Assembly (NCBI GenBank): GCA_028278335.1
Contig: JANQEN010000146.1
Coordinates: 103,675-167,674, forward strand
DNA length: 64,000 bases
Direction of reading: 5' to 3'
Origin: Chitinivibrionales bacterium
Lineage (GTDB): Bacteria > Fibrobacterota > Chitinivibrionia > Chitinivibrionales > JANQEN01
Below, piece after piece: positions 45,395 through 53,836 of this stretch. The first letter of the stretch is position 1; every line of letters starts with the position of its first letter. The position numbers and the translations under genes are program-made. Below the pieces are notes generated by a model. That model saw only the letters and a list, made by a program, of their open reading frames with translations, ran no database searches and was not told the origin of the DNA.

Positions 45395-46024
45395 ATGACC
45401 TTCGATAGGATCATATCAAGGATTGTTCTTGATTGTACACGATTGGCATTGGCAGCTGTGGCTAGCTTTCTTCTCTTTATTATTCTACCTGTTATACATG
45501 AAATGTTCGGTATGGGCTCACGCCGTGAAAAAACACATGCTAATCAACAACGCATAATAGCAGAAGTTATTCAACCGGAAAAAAAGAAAAAGAAGAAGCG
45601 GGTCAAGCGTTTACGAAAACTTCAACAGGCACGCACCAGGTCAACCACAAGCTCCATGCAGATGAAGTTTACCCCCAATCTTGGCATAGAAGGCGATGAC
45701 GGTGTCGCAGTAGAATCACAGGACCTTGAATTAATGATCTTTAATGAAGGTGAAACTGATGAGGATGTGATTCCTATGAAAACGACGCCCATAGCGTATC
45801 CCCAACGAGCACGAGAATTGGGCGTTGAAGGTGTGGTAAAAGTAAAAATGGTTATTGGACGAACTGGTAAAGTGGAGTCAGTACAAATTCTTAAAACTCC
45901 CCATCCCAGTTTTTCCTCCATAGTCCGGAAAACGATTCTTCGCTGGCGTTATCAACCGGCAATGAACAAGGGCGTACCAGTGAAAGTATACCGGACAAAA
46001 GAGATTGAATTTAAATTACGATAA
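45395..46024 (+). CDS. tonB: TonB energy-transducing protein
   Basis: 209 residues. There is one N-terminal membrane helix (residues ~13-35), then a basic linker (K-K-K-K-K-K-R-V-K-R near residue 65) instead of the usual proline-rich spacer. The C-terminal TonB domain has Y-P-Q-R-A-R-E-L-G-V-E-G-V-V-K-V-K and S-F-S-S-I-V-R-K-T-I-L-R-W-R-Y-Q-P-A. It carries proton-motive force from ExbBD to outer-membrane transporters. It heads an operon-like series of six genes directly after susCD, so it probably energises that SusC protein. Confidence 0.92.
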   Translation: MTFDRIISRIVLDCTRLALAAVASFLLFIILPVIHEMFGMGSRREKTHANQQRIIAEVIQPEKKKKKKRVKRLRKLQQARTRSTTSSMQMKFTPNLGIEGDDGVAVESQDLELMIFNEGETDEDVIPMKTTPIAYPQRARELGVEGVVKVKMVIGRTGKVESVQILKTPHPSFSSIVRKTILRWRYQPAMNKGVPVKVYRTKEIEFKLR

Positions 46025-46140
46025 TTGTTAATACCTAATTTTCTAAAAACGTAAAAAAATAAACAAAGAATACAAGTAACTGTTTCAATACAAAAATTTG
46101 AATTATCCCATTTCATGATTATTTAATCGAAGGTGGTTCT

Positions 46141-46938
46141 ATGCAAAAAAGGTGGTTTATTCCATTACTCTGTATTTTCTCTTTTTCCCTAATGGCAAGT
46201 GATGACGTTGACATTGACAATGAGATCCTTCGCCTTAAAAAAGAGCTTGCCCAAGTTTCAAAGCAGCGTAAAAAGGTACGCAAAGCAGCAAAGGAAGACA
46301 AAAAAGAGTTTTCCCAATACCAAAAACGTACCAAGGAGCGCTTTTCAGTGCTTGCTGCAGAGACCGACTCTGTCCGTAAAGAGGTTGGTGTTTTAAACAA
46401 GAAAAGTGCAGCCCTGGGCTCTACCTTGTATGGCTTAGAAGCACGCCAAAAAAATCTTGATCTTAAACAAAAGGGTTTACAGAAAAAATTAGTTGATCTT
46501 TGTAAAGCAGCAATTGAAATGACAAAGGCTGCTCCCCCGCTGTTATCTAAAAAATCTGCAGACGGCTTGGATTTCCTAAAAAGTGAGTTAGCTGTGGGAA
46601 GTATCGATAATATCGAGGGAATGGAGCGTTTAGTAAAAATTATCAATGACCTGGATGTGCAATTGATGAATATTGAAATTGCTCAAGGGGCTTCACCCAT
46701 TCCACAGATTCAGGGAAATGTCTATCGCCTCAGAGTCGGTGGTGTTTTTGAAGCATCAGTCGACATCAAAGGAACCAAATGTGCTATTTGGAACACAGAC
46801 AAGTGGGTCTTTGTTGATGATGAAGGCGTTGCATCGGAGATATTAGAGGCAGTTATGATCCGCGAAGGAAAGGCTCTTCCCGCCTTTGTTAAACTTCCCT
46901 ACACTGTAGCTGACGAGGGAGGTACCAATGCGCAATAA
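46141..46938 (+). CDS. DUF3450-like periplasmic coiled-coil protein of the TonB system
   Basis: 265 residues with a signal peptide (F-S-L-M-A-S) and a long coiled coil (residues ~22-125, rich in Lys/Glu), then a globular C-terminal part containing W-N-T-D-K-W-V-F-V-D-D-E-G. DUF3450 proteins occur in TtpC/ExbB2/ExbD2/TonB2-type operons, and this one has the same neighbours. It overlaps the next gene by 11 bp. It may stabilise the TtpC-like protein. Confidence 0.75.
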   Translation: MQKRWFIPLLCIFSFSLMASDDVDIDNEILRLKKELAQVSKQRKKVRKAAKEDKKEFSQYQKRTKERFSVLAAETDSVRKEVGVLNKKSAALGSTLYGLEARQKNLDLKQKGLQKKLVDLCKAAIEMTKAAPPLLSKKSADGLDFLKSELAVGSIDNIEGMERLVKIINDLDVQLMNIEIAQGASPIPQIQGNVYRLRVGGVFEASVDIKGTKCAIWNTDKWVFVDDEGVASEILEAVMIREGKALPAFVKLPYTVADEGGTNAQ

Positions 46939-48406
46939 AGTATGGTTTATTTTAGTATTGGTGATGTGTGCAGTCACACCACTTTTAGCAAAGCCGAGAA
47001 AGAAAAAACTCAATCCTAAACAACTGGAACTTAATTCCTTAAAGGCTCGACTAGAGTCAGCACGGGATTCATTGCAAAATGAGATAGCCAATCGTTGGAA
47101 AAAGAAGCAGAAATATGTTTCTCAACGTGAGGTAGACAAAGAGGAGCTTATCCAACTTCGTGATGATCAGGAACAATCATACCTTGAGCTCTCCCGTGTT
47201 AAAGAGGAGTGTTACAATCGGGAAAACAAAATTTCCGATGAACGGCGCAACCTCGATGAAAAGAAAGAACGTTGGCGCTATGTTGCAACAACCCTGGAAG
47301 GCTTTTTAGAAAAAGAAGCGGAACAGATCATTGAAATCTTCCCTATTGATCGCGAAACTCGTCGATTAGATTTGGAAAGCATTCGACGAGACTATGAAAA
47401 AGACACCAAAGCGATTGTTGCCTACAAGGGATTTATGGACTACAAATTTAAATACCTTAGCTTGGGATCTAAAATCACCTTGAGCAAGCATTCGGTTATA
47501 ACTGACAATAGTGATAACCGCGAGCTCATGATTGCCCGCTTTGGCCACGTCTTTGGCTATGGTATGAGCTCGGAAAATCAATCCTATGTGATTCGTCAGA
47601 CCGGTCGTTTAGGTATGAACCGCTTTAGCATTGAAGAGATTGGACAAACAGACTTGGCAACCTTTCTTGCTGAAGCTTATCCAAAGTGGGTACAGGCAGG
47701 TGTCCCTTCAGGAACCATTTTAACCGATGTTTTACAGAATGCTCAATCCAGTGAACTTATTACTGGTGTAAAAACAACCTTTCTTCAAGCAGCTACAAAA
47801 AAGCTTAAGGCTGGTGGACCGGTAATGATCCCACTTATGCTTCTTCCGCTTTGGGCACTGGTACTGATTCTGTTAAAGATCCTTCAATTGAGCAGCAAAC
47901 ACCGCAGTGGTGAAAATCTCAGCCAAAAAGTGTTGGCCGAACTTGATAAGGGCGACATTGCCAAGGCTCGTGATATTGCTACAAAAAAGAAGGGACTTGT
48001 CTCTGAAGTTGTGGTGGCCTGTTTAGACCACTCTGAATGGGACCGAGAAGCTGCAGAACAGGCAGTGGACGGTATCCTTATAAAAGAGGTGCCTCTTTTG
48101 AACAAACATATGGGAACCTTAGCAGTTATTGCTGGTGTTGCACCGCTTCTTGGTCTTTTAGGAACAGTAACGGGTATGATCAATCTCTTTGAGGTTATCA
48201 CGCACTATGGTACGGGTGATCCTAAAATTATGGCCGGTGGTATTTCTGAGGCACTTATTACAACACAAACCGGTTTATCAATTGCTATTCCAATCCTCCT
48301 TGTGCATAACTACTTACGCAACCGTAAAGATGATATCAAGGCAGAGATGGAAAAGCACGCCATACAGATTTTAAATAAACTTTGGCCCAGTGGAACTAAG
48401 GCATGA
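46928..48406 (+). CDS. TtpC-like long ExbB/TolQ-family protein
   Basis: 492 residues. A signal peptide and periplasmic coiled-coil/globular region (residues ~20-290) precede a MotA/TolQ/ExbB proton-channel domain (from the helix L-L-P-L-W-A-L-V-L-I-L-L near residue 302; A-P-L-L-G-L-L-G-T-V-T-G-M-I near 403; G-G-I-S-E-A-L-I-T-T-Q-T-G-L). This N-terminally extended form matches TtpC, the fourth component of TonB2 systems. It overlaps the genes on both sides. Confidence 0.87.
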   Translation: MRNKVWFILVLVMCAVTPLLAKPRKKKLNPKQLELNSLKARLESARDSLQNEIANRWKKKQKYVSQREVDKEELIQLRDDQEQSYLELSRVKEECYNRENKISDERRNLDEKKERWRYVATTLEGFLEKEAEQIIEIFPIDRETRRLDLESIRRDYEKDTKAIVAYKGFMDYKFKYLSLGSKITLSKHSVITDNSDNRELMIARFGHVFGYGMSSENQSYVIRQTGRLGMNRFSIEEIGQTDLATFLAEAYPKWVQAGVPSGTILTDVLQNAQSSELITGVKTTFLQAATKKLKAGGPVMIPLMLLPLWALVLILLKILQLSSKHRSGENLSQKVLAELDKGDIAKARDIATKKKGLVSEVVVACLDHSEWDREAAEQAVDGILIKEVPLLNKHMGTLAVIAGVAPLLGLLGTVTGMINLFEVITHYGTGDPKIMAGGISEALITTQTGLSIAIPILLVHNYLRNRKDDIKAEMEKHAIQILNKLWPSGTKA

Positions 48407-49020
48407 ACCTATTTAATCTCTTCATAACCCCCATTCAACGGGGTGGGCTTATCATGTGGCTGATCTTTGGTGTCTCCATTGTGGCGTGGTTTATTGGATT
48501 GGGAAGGCTCTTCTATTTGAAACGATATCAAATGGCACGGGACAAATTCCTCAAAAACCTCTCTGCAAAAGAGAAACAACAAGTTCAGCCCACTGGAATG
48601 CTCTTTTTCGATAAGCTCTTAAACAGACTACAATCAGAGTGTAAAGACAAGGATAGTTTTAATAACTTTTTTAACGAGTTACTGATTATCTCTTTTCATG
48701 AGCTTGAGCGTGGCTTGTCAACCATGAGTGCCTGGATCACGGCAGCCCCCCTCTTAGGTCTTTTGGGAACCGTGACTGGTATGATCCATACCTTTCAGGT
48801 GATTTTAAAATTCGGTATTGATAATCCTCATCTTATGACTGAGGGTATTAGTATTGCCCTATTGACAACCCAAGCTGGCTTGACTGTTGCCTTTCCGGCC
48901 ATGCTCTTTCACAATCATCTTGTATCAAAGAAAAATATGTTGAAAACTGCGTTACTACGAGATGGTGAAGAGCTTATTTTCCGATTTCGCGGAAAAGATA
49001 AGGTACAAGGCGCTGTTTAA
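48403..49020 (+). CDS. exbB: ExbB-type proton-channel subunit
   Basis: 205 residues with three membrane helices and the family signature P-L-L-G-L-L-G-T-V-T-G-M-I-H-T-F, then E-G-I-S-I-A-L-L-T-T-Q-A-G-L. It assembles with ExbD and TonB to convert proton-motive force into transporter opening. Its ATG overlaps the stop of the TtpC-like gene (ATGA). Confidence 0.92.
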   Translation: MNLFNLFITPIQRGGLIMWLIFGVSIVAWFIGLGRLFYLKRYQMARDKFLKNLSAKEKQQVQPTGMLFFDKLLNRLQSECKDKDSFNNFFNELLIISFHELERGLSTMSAWITAAPLLGLLGTVTGMIHTFQVILKFGIDNPHLMTEGISIALLTTQAGLTVAFPAMLFHNHLVSKKNMLKTALLRDGEELIFRFRGKDKVQGAV

Positions 49021-49039
49021 TCAGTAACAAGGACTAATT

Positions 49040-49084
49040 ATGAAAAATGATTTTTATTTAAATACGAGGTTAGCCAATGTTTAA
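49040..49084 (+). CDS. Possible 14-residue leader ORF overlapping the exbD start
   Basis: AAGGA at about 49028 precedes an ATG at 49040. The frame of 14 codons (M-K-N-D-F-Y-L-N-T-R-L-A-N-V) stops at TAA 49082-49084, overlapping the exbD ATG at 49077. It may serve to couple translation into exbD. No protein function is implied. Confidence 0.35.
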   Translation: MKNDFYLNTRLANV

Positions 49085-49493
49085 AAAGCATAAATTTTTA
49101 GAACAGGAAAATGAGAATGCCAGCATAAACATGGAACCTCTTATTGATATGGTTTTCATTCTTCTGATCTTTTTTATCATAACCACAAATTTCAGTAGAC
49201 AAACTGGTGTTGATGTTTCTAAACCAAAGGCCAAGAGCGCTGTTTCTCAGGGACAAAAGGTCATGCTGATCGGGATAACCCGTGAAGGTACGATCCATGT
49301 TTATGGGAGACAAACGACCATTGAACGGCTCCAGCATTTGGTGCAACAGGAAATAGCAAAACGACCAGATATGTCAATTGTTATTGTGGCTGACAAACAG
49401 GCAGAAATAGGAAAGGCTGTATCCATAATGGACCAGTGTGCCATGGCAGGTGCACCGAAAGTATCAATTGCTGCAAACACAGAAAACGATTAG
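49077..49493 (+). CDS. exbD: ExbD-type subunit of the TonB motor
   Basis: 138 residues with one membrane helix near residues 22-40 carrying the essential Asp (P-L-I-D-M-V-F-I-L-L-I-F-F) and a periplasmic domain with V-I-V-A-D-K-Q-A. It partners ExbB and TonB. It overlaps a 14-residue upstream frame and is followed 8 bp later by the TPR gene. Confidence 0.94.
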   Translation: MFKKHKFLEQENENASINMEPLIDMVFILLIFFIITTNFSRQTGVDVSKPKAKSAVSQGQKVMLIGITREGTIHVYGRQTTIERLQHLVQQEIAKRPDMSIVIVADKQAEIGKAVSIMDQCAMAGAPKVSIAANTEND

Positions 49494-49501
49494 GACCTGC
49501 T

Positions 49502-50443
49502 ATGAACCGTACATGCAAATCTCTTTTTATCCTATTGATGGTTTTCTTTGCCGGTGTCAATGCGAACTTCTTGCAGAAGGCAAACTCCTACTATGAAAAT
49601 GGCAAGTACAAATCTGCAGTTAAATACTACAAGAAAGCGGCGATTCAAGGTGAGAATCCGACGCTCTGCTATTTTAACTGTGCCAATGCCTATTTCCAAC
49701 TGGATAGTCTTCCTCAGTCAATTTTGTACTACCAGGCATGTTTAATCAATGCGCCCGATTTTTTTAGGGCTCATTTGAACCTGGCAATTGCCTACTATTC
49801 ACTCAATGATATTGGTGAATGTATTGCAACGCTCAACAAAGCATTAACCCTGGAGCCTGGTCACGAAAAGGCCTCCATGGTTCTTGCAGCATCCTATCGC
49901 CAGGCTGGTGCAGAGGTTGAGGCAGCAATTCTCTTTGAGAAAGTCCTCTTAGAGCATCCTGAGAATGAGGACATCTACATTGCCTTAGGCGAGATTTATC
50001 GAGACCTTAGTGATGTTGATGAGGCTATTCGATGGCTTTCCCAATATCCTTCCAGCGGTAAAAAATTGGAATATGTTTTTCAACTTCTGGCAGATATATA
50101 CAAAACCGACGAGAACCTTGAAAAGACTCTCTATTTTCTACGAAAAGCCTTTGAACTCAATCGTGAGAACAAATGGGTCTATTACCGTATTGCCCTTCTC
50201 CATCAACAGATGGGTAATGAGTTTTTGGCCTTTGAGGAGTCGAAGAGAGGATTGGAACTCTTTCCCGATTTTGCCGAGCTTGCCCTGTTTACAGGAAACT
50301 GTGCATTTAAACAGGAAATGTACAATGAGGCTGAGCGTTTTTACAATCATGCCTATAAGCATGGCAGTGCTGGCGCCTTAGTTGGCCTTGACAACATCCG
50401 TGTTGTGCGTAATAAACAGCGCGAGATGGAAGAGTATCAATAG
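49502..50443 (+). CDS. Secreted TPR-repeat protein of the TonB operon
   Basis: 313 residues from ATG 49502; a longer frame from 49436 overlaps exbD and lacks a site. A signal peptide ends near V-N-A-N-F. The mature part is a chain of TPR repeats (Y-Y-E-N-G-K-Y-K-S-A-V-K-Y-Y-K-K-A-A; L-N-L-A-I-A-Y-Y-S-L-N-D-I; Y-I-A-L-G-E-I-Y). TPR lipoproteins or periplasmic TPR proteins end many TonB2 operons. A perfect terminator follows. Confidence 0.87.
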   Translation: MNRTCKSLFILLMVFFAGVNANFLQKANSYYENGKYKSAVKYYKKAAIQGENPTLCYFNCANAYFQLDSLPQSILYYQACLINAPDFFRAHLNLAIAYYSLNDIGECIATLNKALTLEPGHEKASMVLAASYRQAGAEVEAAILFEKVLLEHPENEDIYIALGEIYRDLSDVDEAIRWLSQYPSSGKKLEYVFQLLADIYKTDENLEKTLYFLRKAFELNRENKWVYYRIALLHQQMGNEFLAFEESKRGLELFPDFAELALFTGNCAFKQEMYNEAERFYNHAYKHGSAGALVGLDNIRVVRNKQREMEEYQ

Positions 50444-50478
50444 TATCCACAGCAGTAAAAAACTTTTTCTATACATCA

Positions 50479-50515
50479 ATCTAACAGGGAAATAAATTTC
50501 CCTGTTAGATTTTTC
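50479..50515 (+). terminator. Terminator of the TonB operon
   Basis: A 14-bp perfect stem ATCTAACAGGGAAA (50479-50492)/TTTCCCTGTTAGAT (50497-50510) with a TAAA loop, followed by TTTTT. Confidence 0.96.
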
Positions 50516-50650
50516 CCAAGTCCCTCATTAACCACATACTCCCATTTTTCACATCTTTATTCTTGAAATATTTACATACAAATTCCTACTTTAAACCTTT
50601 CCATAGGATTCGAATCAATCAATGATGTACAATTTTTCGATGCTTTTTAT

Positions 50651-50827
50651 CCCCTTCAATCGCACCGCATAGATGTTTGGGAGAAGCGAAGATCTGTTCG
50701 AGCCCAAAGGGCGAGTTATCGAAGCGCCAAACAGCTATGCGAAAAGTGCGATTGCGGGGTGTGTTTCTTTGCAAACTTTCTTTGCACAAGCAAAGAAAGT
50801 TTGGCTGCTGTCGGGCAGTGTCCCGAC
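50651..50827. repeat. Composite long-hairpin intergenic element
   Basis: Arms 50651-50680 and 50727-50759 are inverted copies around a stem with CGAGCCC/GGGCGAG, giving a ~109-nt hairpin. Directly after it come a second hairpin AAACTTTCTTTGC/GCAAAGAAAGTTT (50773-50802) and a palindrome GTCGGGCAGTGTCCCGAC (50810-50827). Short frames through it spell P-K-G-R-V-I-E-A-P, a phrase I associate with spurious ORFs in widespread repeats. Fragments recur at 268-505 and 53719-53736. The rest of the gap 50444-50838 has no gene. Confidence 0.8.
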
Positions 50828-50838
50828 AATTTGTATAT

Positions 50839-51240
50839 CTATCTTACAAAATTATTGCTACTTTTATTAAGCTTTCTTTTCGGAATTCGAGCCCCCTTCT
50901 TCTCTTTTTCCGCAATATAATCCTTAGGATCCTTTAAAAACTCATCCCTACAGGGACCACAGGCAAAATAATAACGGACTGAGTCAATATCCGCAAAATA
51001 GGGCAAGGTGTCTACTTTGTTTCGTTTTTTATAAGCCTTGATACTATCAATAATAATACTATCGCTAACCTTTTTTGCCCTATCAATAGTAACTGGTCCT
51101 CTTGATAGCTGTTGACTTTTTGCAGGAACTCTTTTAATTGGTTTTGGCACTCTTTTTCTTGAAGAGAAATAGAGCGCACCTCCTAACAGAGCAATAAGGT
51201 ATACAATTGAGATAACAGCAACAAGTTTTGGATTTTTCAT
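50839..51240 (-). CDS. Membrane-anchored YHS-domain-like protein
   Basis: 133 residues: one N-terminal membrane helix (residues ~7-25), a basic linker and a C-terminal segment Y-Y-F-A-C-G-P-C-R-D-E-F-L-K-D-P-K-D-Y that matches the YHS pattern (paired Cys, then F and D-P). YHS domains bind metals in metal-handling proteins. The last ~20 residues are strongly basic. It lies 6 bp after panC and may simply share its transcript. The role is unknown. Confidence 0.7.
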   Translation of the reverse strand: MKNPKLVAVISIVYLIALLGGALYFSSRKRVPKPIKRVPAKSQQLSRGPVTIDRAKKVSDSIIIDSIKAYKKRNKVDTLPYFADIDSVRYYFACGPCRDEFLKDPKDYIAEKEKKGARIPKRKLNKSSNNFVR

Positions 51241-51246
51241 TAGGTA

Positions 51247-52104
51247 TTAAAGCGAACCATTTAAAACAATATTGTCAATCAACCGGGTTTGCGACTCAGC
51301 TGTTTTGCAGGCTGTGGCAATAAGGGCTGTATCAGAAATAGTCTCCAATGGTAGGAGGCTGTTTGTATCAACAATTGAGACATACTCCGGTGTAAAGAGG
51401 GATGCATTATTGTACTTGGTGCGAATACAATCGATAAGAGTACTACTTTTTCGATCACCTTTTTTCCAAGCATCTCGGGCTTTTATAAGGCCAGCATATA
51501 TTAGCGGAACCTCTGCTCTTTCAGAAGGGGTCAAATAACTGTTTCTTGAACTAATTGCAAGTCCATCTTTCTCCCGTTGGGTGGGAACAATGTCCAACTG
51601 CACAGGAAGATTTAGGTCCATAACCATTCTCTTAAGCACCAGGACTTGCTGAGCATCTTTCTGACCAAAGACCGCACTATCAGGCATGACAATATTAAAC
51701 AATTTTAACACAATGGTGGTCACTCCTGTAAAATGACCAGGTCGTTGTGCCCCTTCTAATACAGAAGTTAATTTGTCAACAGCCACATGGGTCATAAAGT
51801 TTGATGGATACATAAACTCAGGTATAGGGGCAAATACAATATCACACCCCTGCTCTTTGGCGAGTTGACAATCTTTCTCAAAGGGACGAGGGTATCGGTT
51901 TAAATCCTCATTTTTACCAAACTGCTTTGGATTGACAAAAATGCTCATGACGGTAATATCGCAGGTCTCTTTTGCTCGTTTTAAAAGTGCTAAATGACCT
52001 TCATGGAGTGCACCCATGGTTGGCACAAGGCCGATCTTTTTGCGGTCACGTCTCAACTGAGTGCATAATTTTTGCACTTCTTGCGGATTGTCAATAATGT
52101 TCAT
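51247..52104 (-). CDS. panC: Pantothenate synthetase
   Basis: 285 residues with the ATP-binding M-G-A-L-H-E-G-H-L and the K-D-A-Q-Q-V and S-S-R-N-S-Y-L motifs. It joins pantoate and beta-alanine to make pantothenate, the coenzyme A precursor. Its ATG overlaps the stop of the upstream deoxynucleoside kinase gene (TAATG), so the two are translationally coupled. No panB or panD is in the window. Confidence 0.96.
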   Translation of the reverse strand: MNIIDNPQEVQKLCTQLRRDRKKIGLVPTMGALHEGHLALLKRAKETCDITVMSIFVNPKQFGKNEDLNRYPRPFEKDCQLAKEQGCDIVFAPIPEFMYPSNFMTHVAVDKLTSVLEGAQRPGHFTGVTTIVLKLFNIVMPDSAVFGQKDAQQVLVLKRMVMDLNLPVQLDIVPTQREKDGLAISSRNSYLTPSERAEVPLIYAGLIKARDAWKKGDRKSSTLIDCIRTKYNNASLFTPEYVSIVDTNSLLPLETISDTALIATACKTAESQTRLIDNIVLNGSL

Positions 52105-52811
52105 TAGTCTAAAGTCTCTTTTTGTTCGTCAATAAGGGCGCGGTCAGAGGTGTTGAGAGGACGATAAAAGTTGCTGCCAAACTTGGCACTATGGATCTGT
52201 TCTATTATGTCAAAGAGATACTCCTCGTTTGACACATAGTCGATATCATTGGTGTTTACAACTAACACTGGAGAGTCACTATAATGAAAGAAATAGTGAT
52301 TGTATGCTTCGTTCAGGGTTTCAATGTAGGAACGATCCATATTGAACTCAAAATCTCTTCCCCGTTTCTCAATTCTTTTAAGCAATACATCAGTCGAGGC
52401 TTGAAGATAGATCACAAAATCTGGTTTAGGAATCTTTGTCTCTAAGGTTGAGGTAATGGTGTTGTAAATTGCCATTTCATTCTCATCCAGATTGATACTT
52501 GCAAAGAGTGAATCCTTGGCAAAAATATAATCTGAAACAGTGACTTGATGAAACAGATCCTGCTGAGCAAAGTTTTCTGTTAGCTGTTTATACCGGGACA
52601 AAAGAAACCAAAGTTGCGTTTGAAAGGCTGCAGATTTACGATTTTTATAAAACTCTGATAGAAAGGGATTGCCCCCAACCGATTCAAGCAAGAGTCGGGC
52701 ATTGAAGTTTTCAGCAATCATCTTGCAGAGCGATGTTTTACCAACACCGATTACTCCCTCAATGCAGAGATAATTAAGTTTTTGTGGAAGTGAATGTCGT
52801 AAATCGCTCAT
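52104..52811 (-). CDS. Deoxynucleoside kinase
   Basis: 235 residues from the second of two nearby Met codons (52811; 52817 is also possible). P-loop G-V-I-G-V-G-K-T-S at residues ~19-27, substrate-binding L-F-H-Q-V-T-V-S-D-Y-I-F, and the lid R-I-E-K-R-G-R-D-F-E. This is the dNK/dGK family that phosphorylates deoxynucleosides for salvage. The gene overlaps panC, and a probable 6S RNA lies just upstream. Confidence 0.9.
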   Translation of the reverse strand: MSDLRHSLPQKLNYLCIEGVIGVGKTSLCKMIAENFNARLLLESVGGNPFLSEFYKNRKSAAFQTQLWFLLSRYKQLTENFAQQDLFHQVTVSDYIFAKDSLFASINLDENEMAIYNTITSTLETKIPKPDFVIYLQASTDVLLKRIEKRGRDFEFNMDRSYIETLNEAYNHYFFHYSDSPVLVVNTNDIDYVSNEEYLFDIIEQIHSAKFGSNFYRPLNTSDRALIDEQKETLD

Positions 52812-52897
52812 GATCATTTGCCTTCATATTGAAATATACTTTAAAATATATTTTCGTAAAGGAATTTATCACATCAACATGCTCTTTAATTGTCATT

Positions 52898-53062
52898 AAA
52901 AAAGCAATCGGGGGGAAAAGTTCCCGCCATTGCAAGCTTCCTTCGCGCTTTATAACTGCTTACATCTATAAAACCAGTTTCACCTAGACGGTGAACCTGC
53001 TTTTTTAGGCAAGCAGATAACAAAAGCCCTCAGGTGATCTTGCAAATTCCCCCTTGATACCT
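52898..53062 (-). ncRNA. ssrS: Probable 6S RNA
   Basis: The minus-strand transcript can form a 6S-type rod. A closing stem pairs CAAGGGGGAA and TTTGCAAG near the 5' end with CTTGCAA and TTCCCCC near the 3' end. A central bubble follows (ATCACCTGAGGG... on one side, TTATAAAGCGCGAAGGAAG on the other), then a long apical rod (CTGCTT/AAGCAG, CCTAAAA/TTTTATAG, GGTTCACC/GGTGAAACT). The opening TTTGCAAG...CCTGAG resembles E. coli 6S (TTCGCAAG...CCTGAG). A terminator GCAAT...ATTGC plus TTTTTT closes it at about 52898. The folate gene folK lies upstream, and ssrS of E. coli also has a folate-gene neighbour. 5' end approximate. Confidence 0.68.
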
Positions 53063-53122
53063 TATTTGATAAAAAAAAGTAATACAATACAATTACCACA
53101 ACATAACATCTCTCAAACAGAT

Positions 53123-53614
53123 TTATAAGAATGAAATTTGTTGTGATTGGACTTGTTGAGGCATTTCTTTAAAGATTGTTTTAAATGGCTTGTTTAGAAT
53201 TGGATGAACAAACTCAGGGGCAATTTCATTGATACCTTCTATGCAAAAACGCCTGTTTACTGTCTCTGGATGAGGAATGGTTAATGTGTTGTTGTTGATA
53301 TTTGAATGGCCAAAAAAGAGTATATCTATATCTGCTGTTCTTGCCTTTTTAGTACTTTTTTCTGTTCTACCTAAGGAAGTTTCAATAAGTTCACAATTTT
53401 TTAGGAGTTCGATGGCTGTTCTTTTATAGGTTCCACTAATGATACAGTTAAGATAGTTTTGTTGCTTATGGGGTACACCAACCGGTTCAGTCTCCATCAA
53501 TCGAGACTGTTTTAAAGGTCCTAAAAGGAGTGAATTTAATTGGGCTATCATGGACGAGATGTACCCTTCTCTATCTCCAAGGTTACTTCCTAATGATAAT
53601 ATTACCAGAGACAT
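53123..53614 (-). CDS. folK: 2-amino-4-hydroxy-6-hydroxymethyldihydropteridine pyrophosphokinase
   Basis: 163 residues, the usual FolK length. S-L-G-S-N-L-G-D-R-E at the N-terminus, E-T-E-P-V-G-V-P-H, and the metal-binding R-T-A-D-I-D-I-L-F-F-G are intact. It transfers pyrophosphate from ATP to the pterin in folate synthesis. No other folate gene is adjacent. The gene precedes the probable 6S RNA on the same strand. Confidence 0.95.
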   Translation of the reverse strand: MSLVILSLGSNLGDREGYISSMIAQLNSLLLGPLKQSRLMETEPVGVPHKQQNYLNCIISGTYKRTAIELLKNCELIETSLGRTEKSTKKARTADIDILFFGHSNINNNTLTIPHPETVNRRFCIEGINEIAPEFVHPILNKPFKTIFKEMPQQVQSQQISFL

Positions 53615-53718
53615 AGAAGCATCTCTTTGGTTATTACTTTAAGTGTCATATTTAAATTGGGTTTAAAACGACAAAGTTTTCCTATAGGTATTATCTTAAA
53701 AAATAAAGTATAGCTGCT

Positions 53719-53736
53719 GTTGGGCAGTGTCCCGAC
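53719..53736. repeat. Short palindromic repeat
   Basis: GTTGGGCAGTGTCCCGAC, with AGCTGCT before it, matches the end of the composite element at 50803-50827 almost exactly. Found in the 222-bp gap before the M16 peptidase genes. Confidence 0.7.
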
Positions 53737-53836
53737 GATCTAAAAGGAAGAAAAAGCGGCATGGCATCAATGGCCATGCTACAGATTGAATATTTATTAA
53801 AATATATCTTTTACAATAGAAATTATAAACTGGATA

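Noticed and set aside
45220..45408. 62-residue plus-strand ORF between susD and tonB
   Set aside because: It overlaps the tonB start and has no signal or conserved motif.
50673..50870. Small ORF containing P-K-G-R-V-I-E-A-P
   Set aside because: It lies wholly inside a hairpin repeat; this type of sequence is a common source of spurious ORFs.
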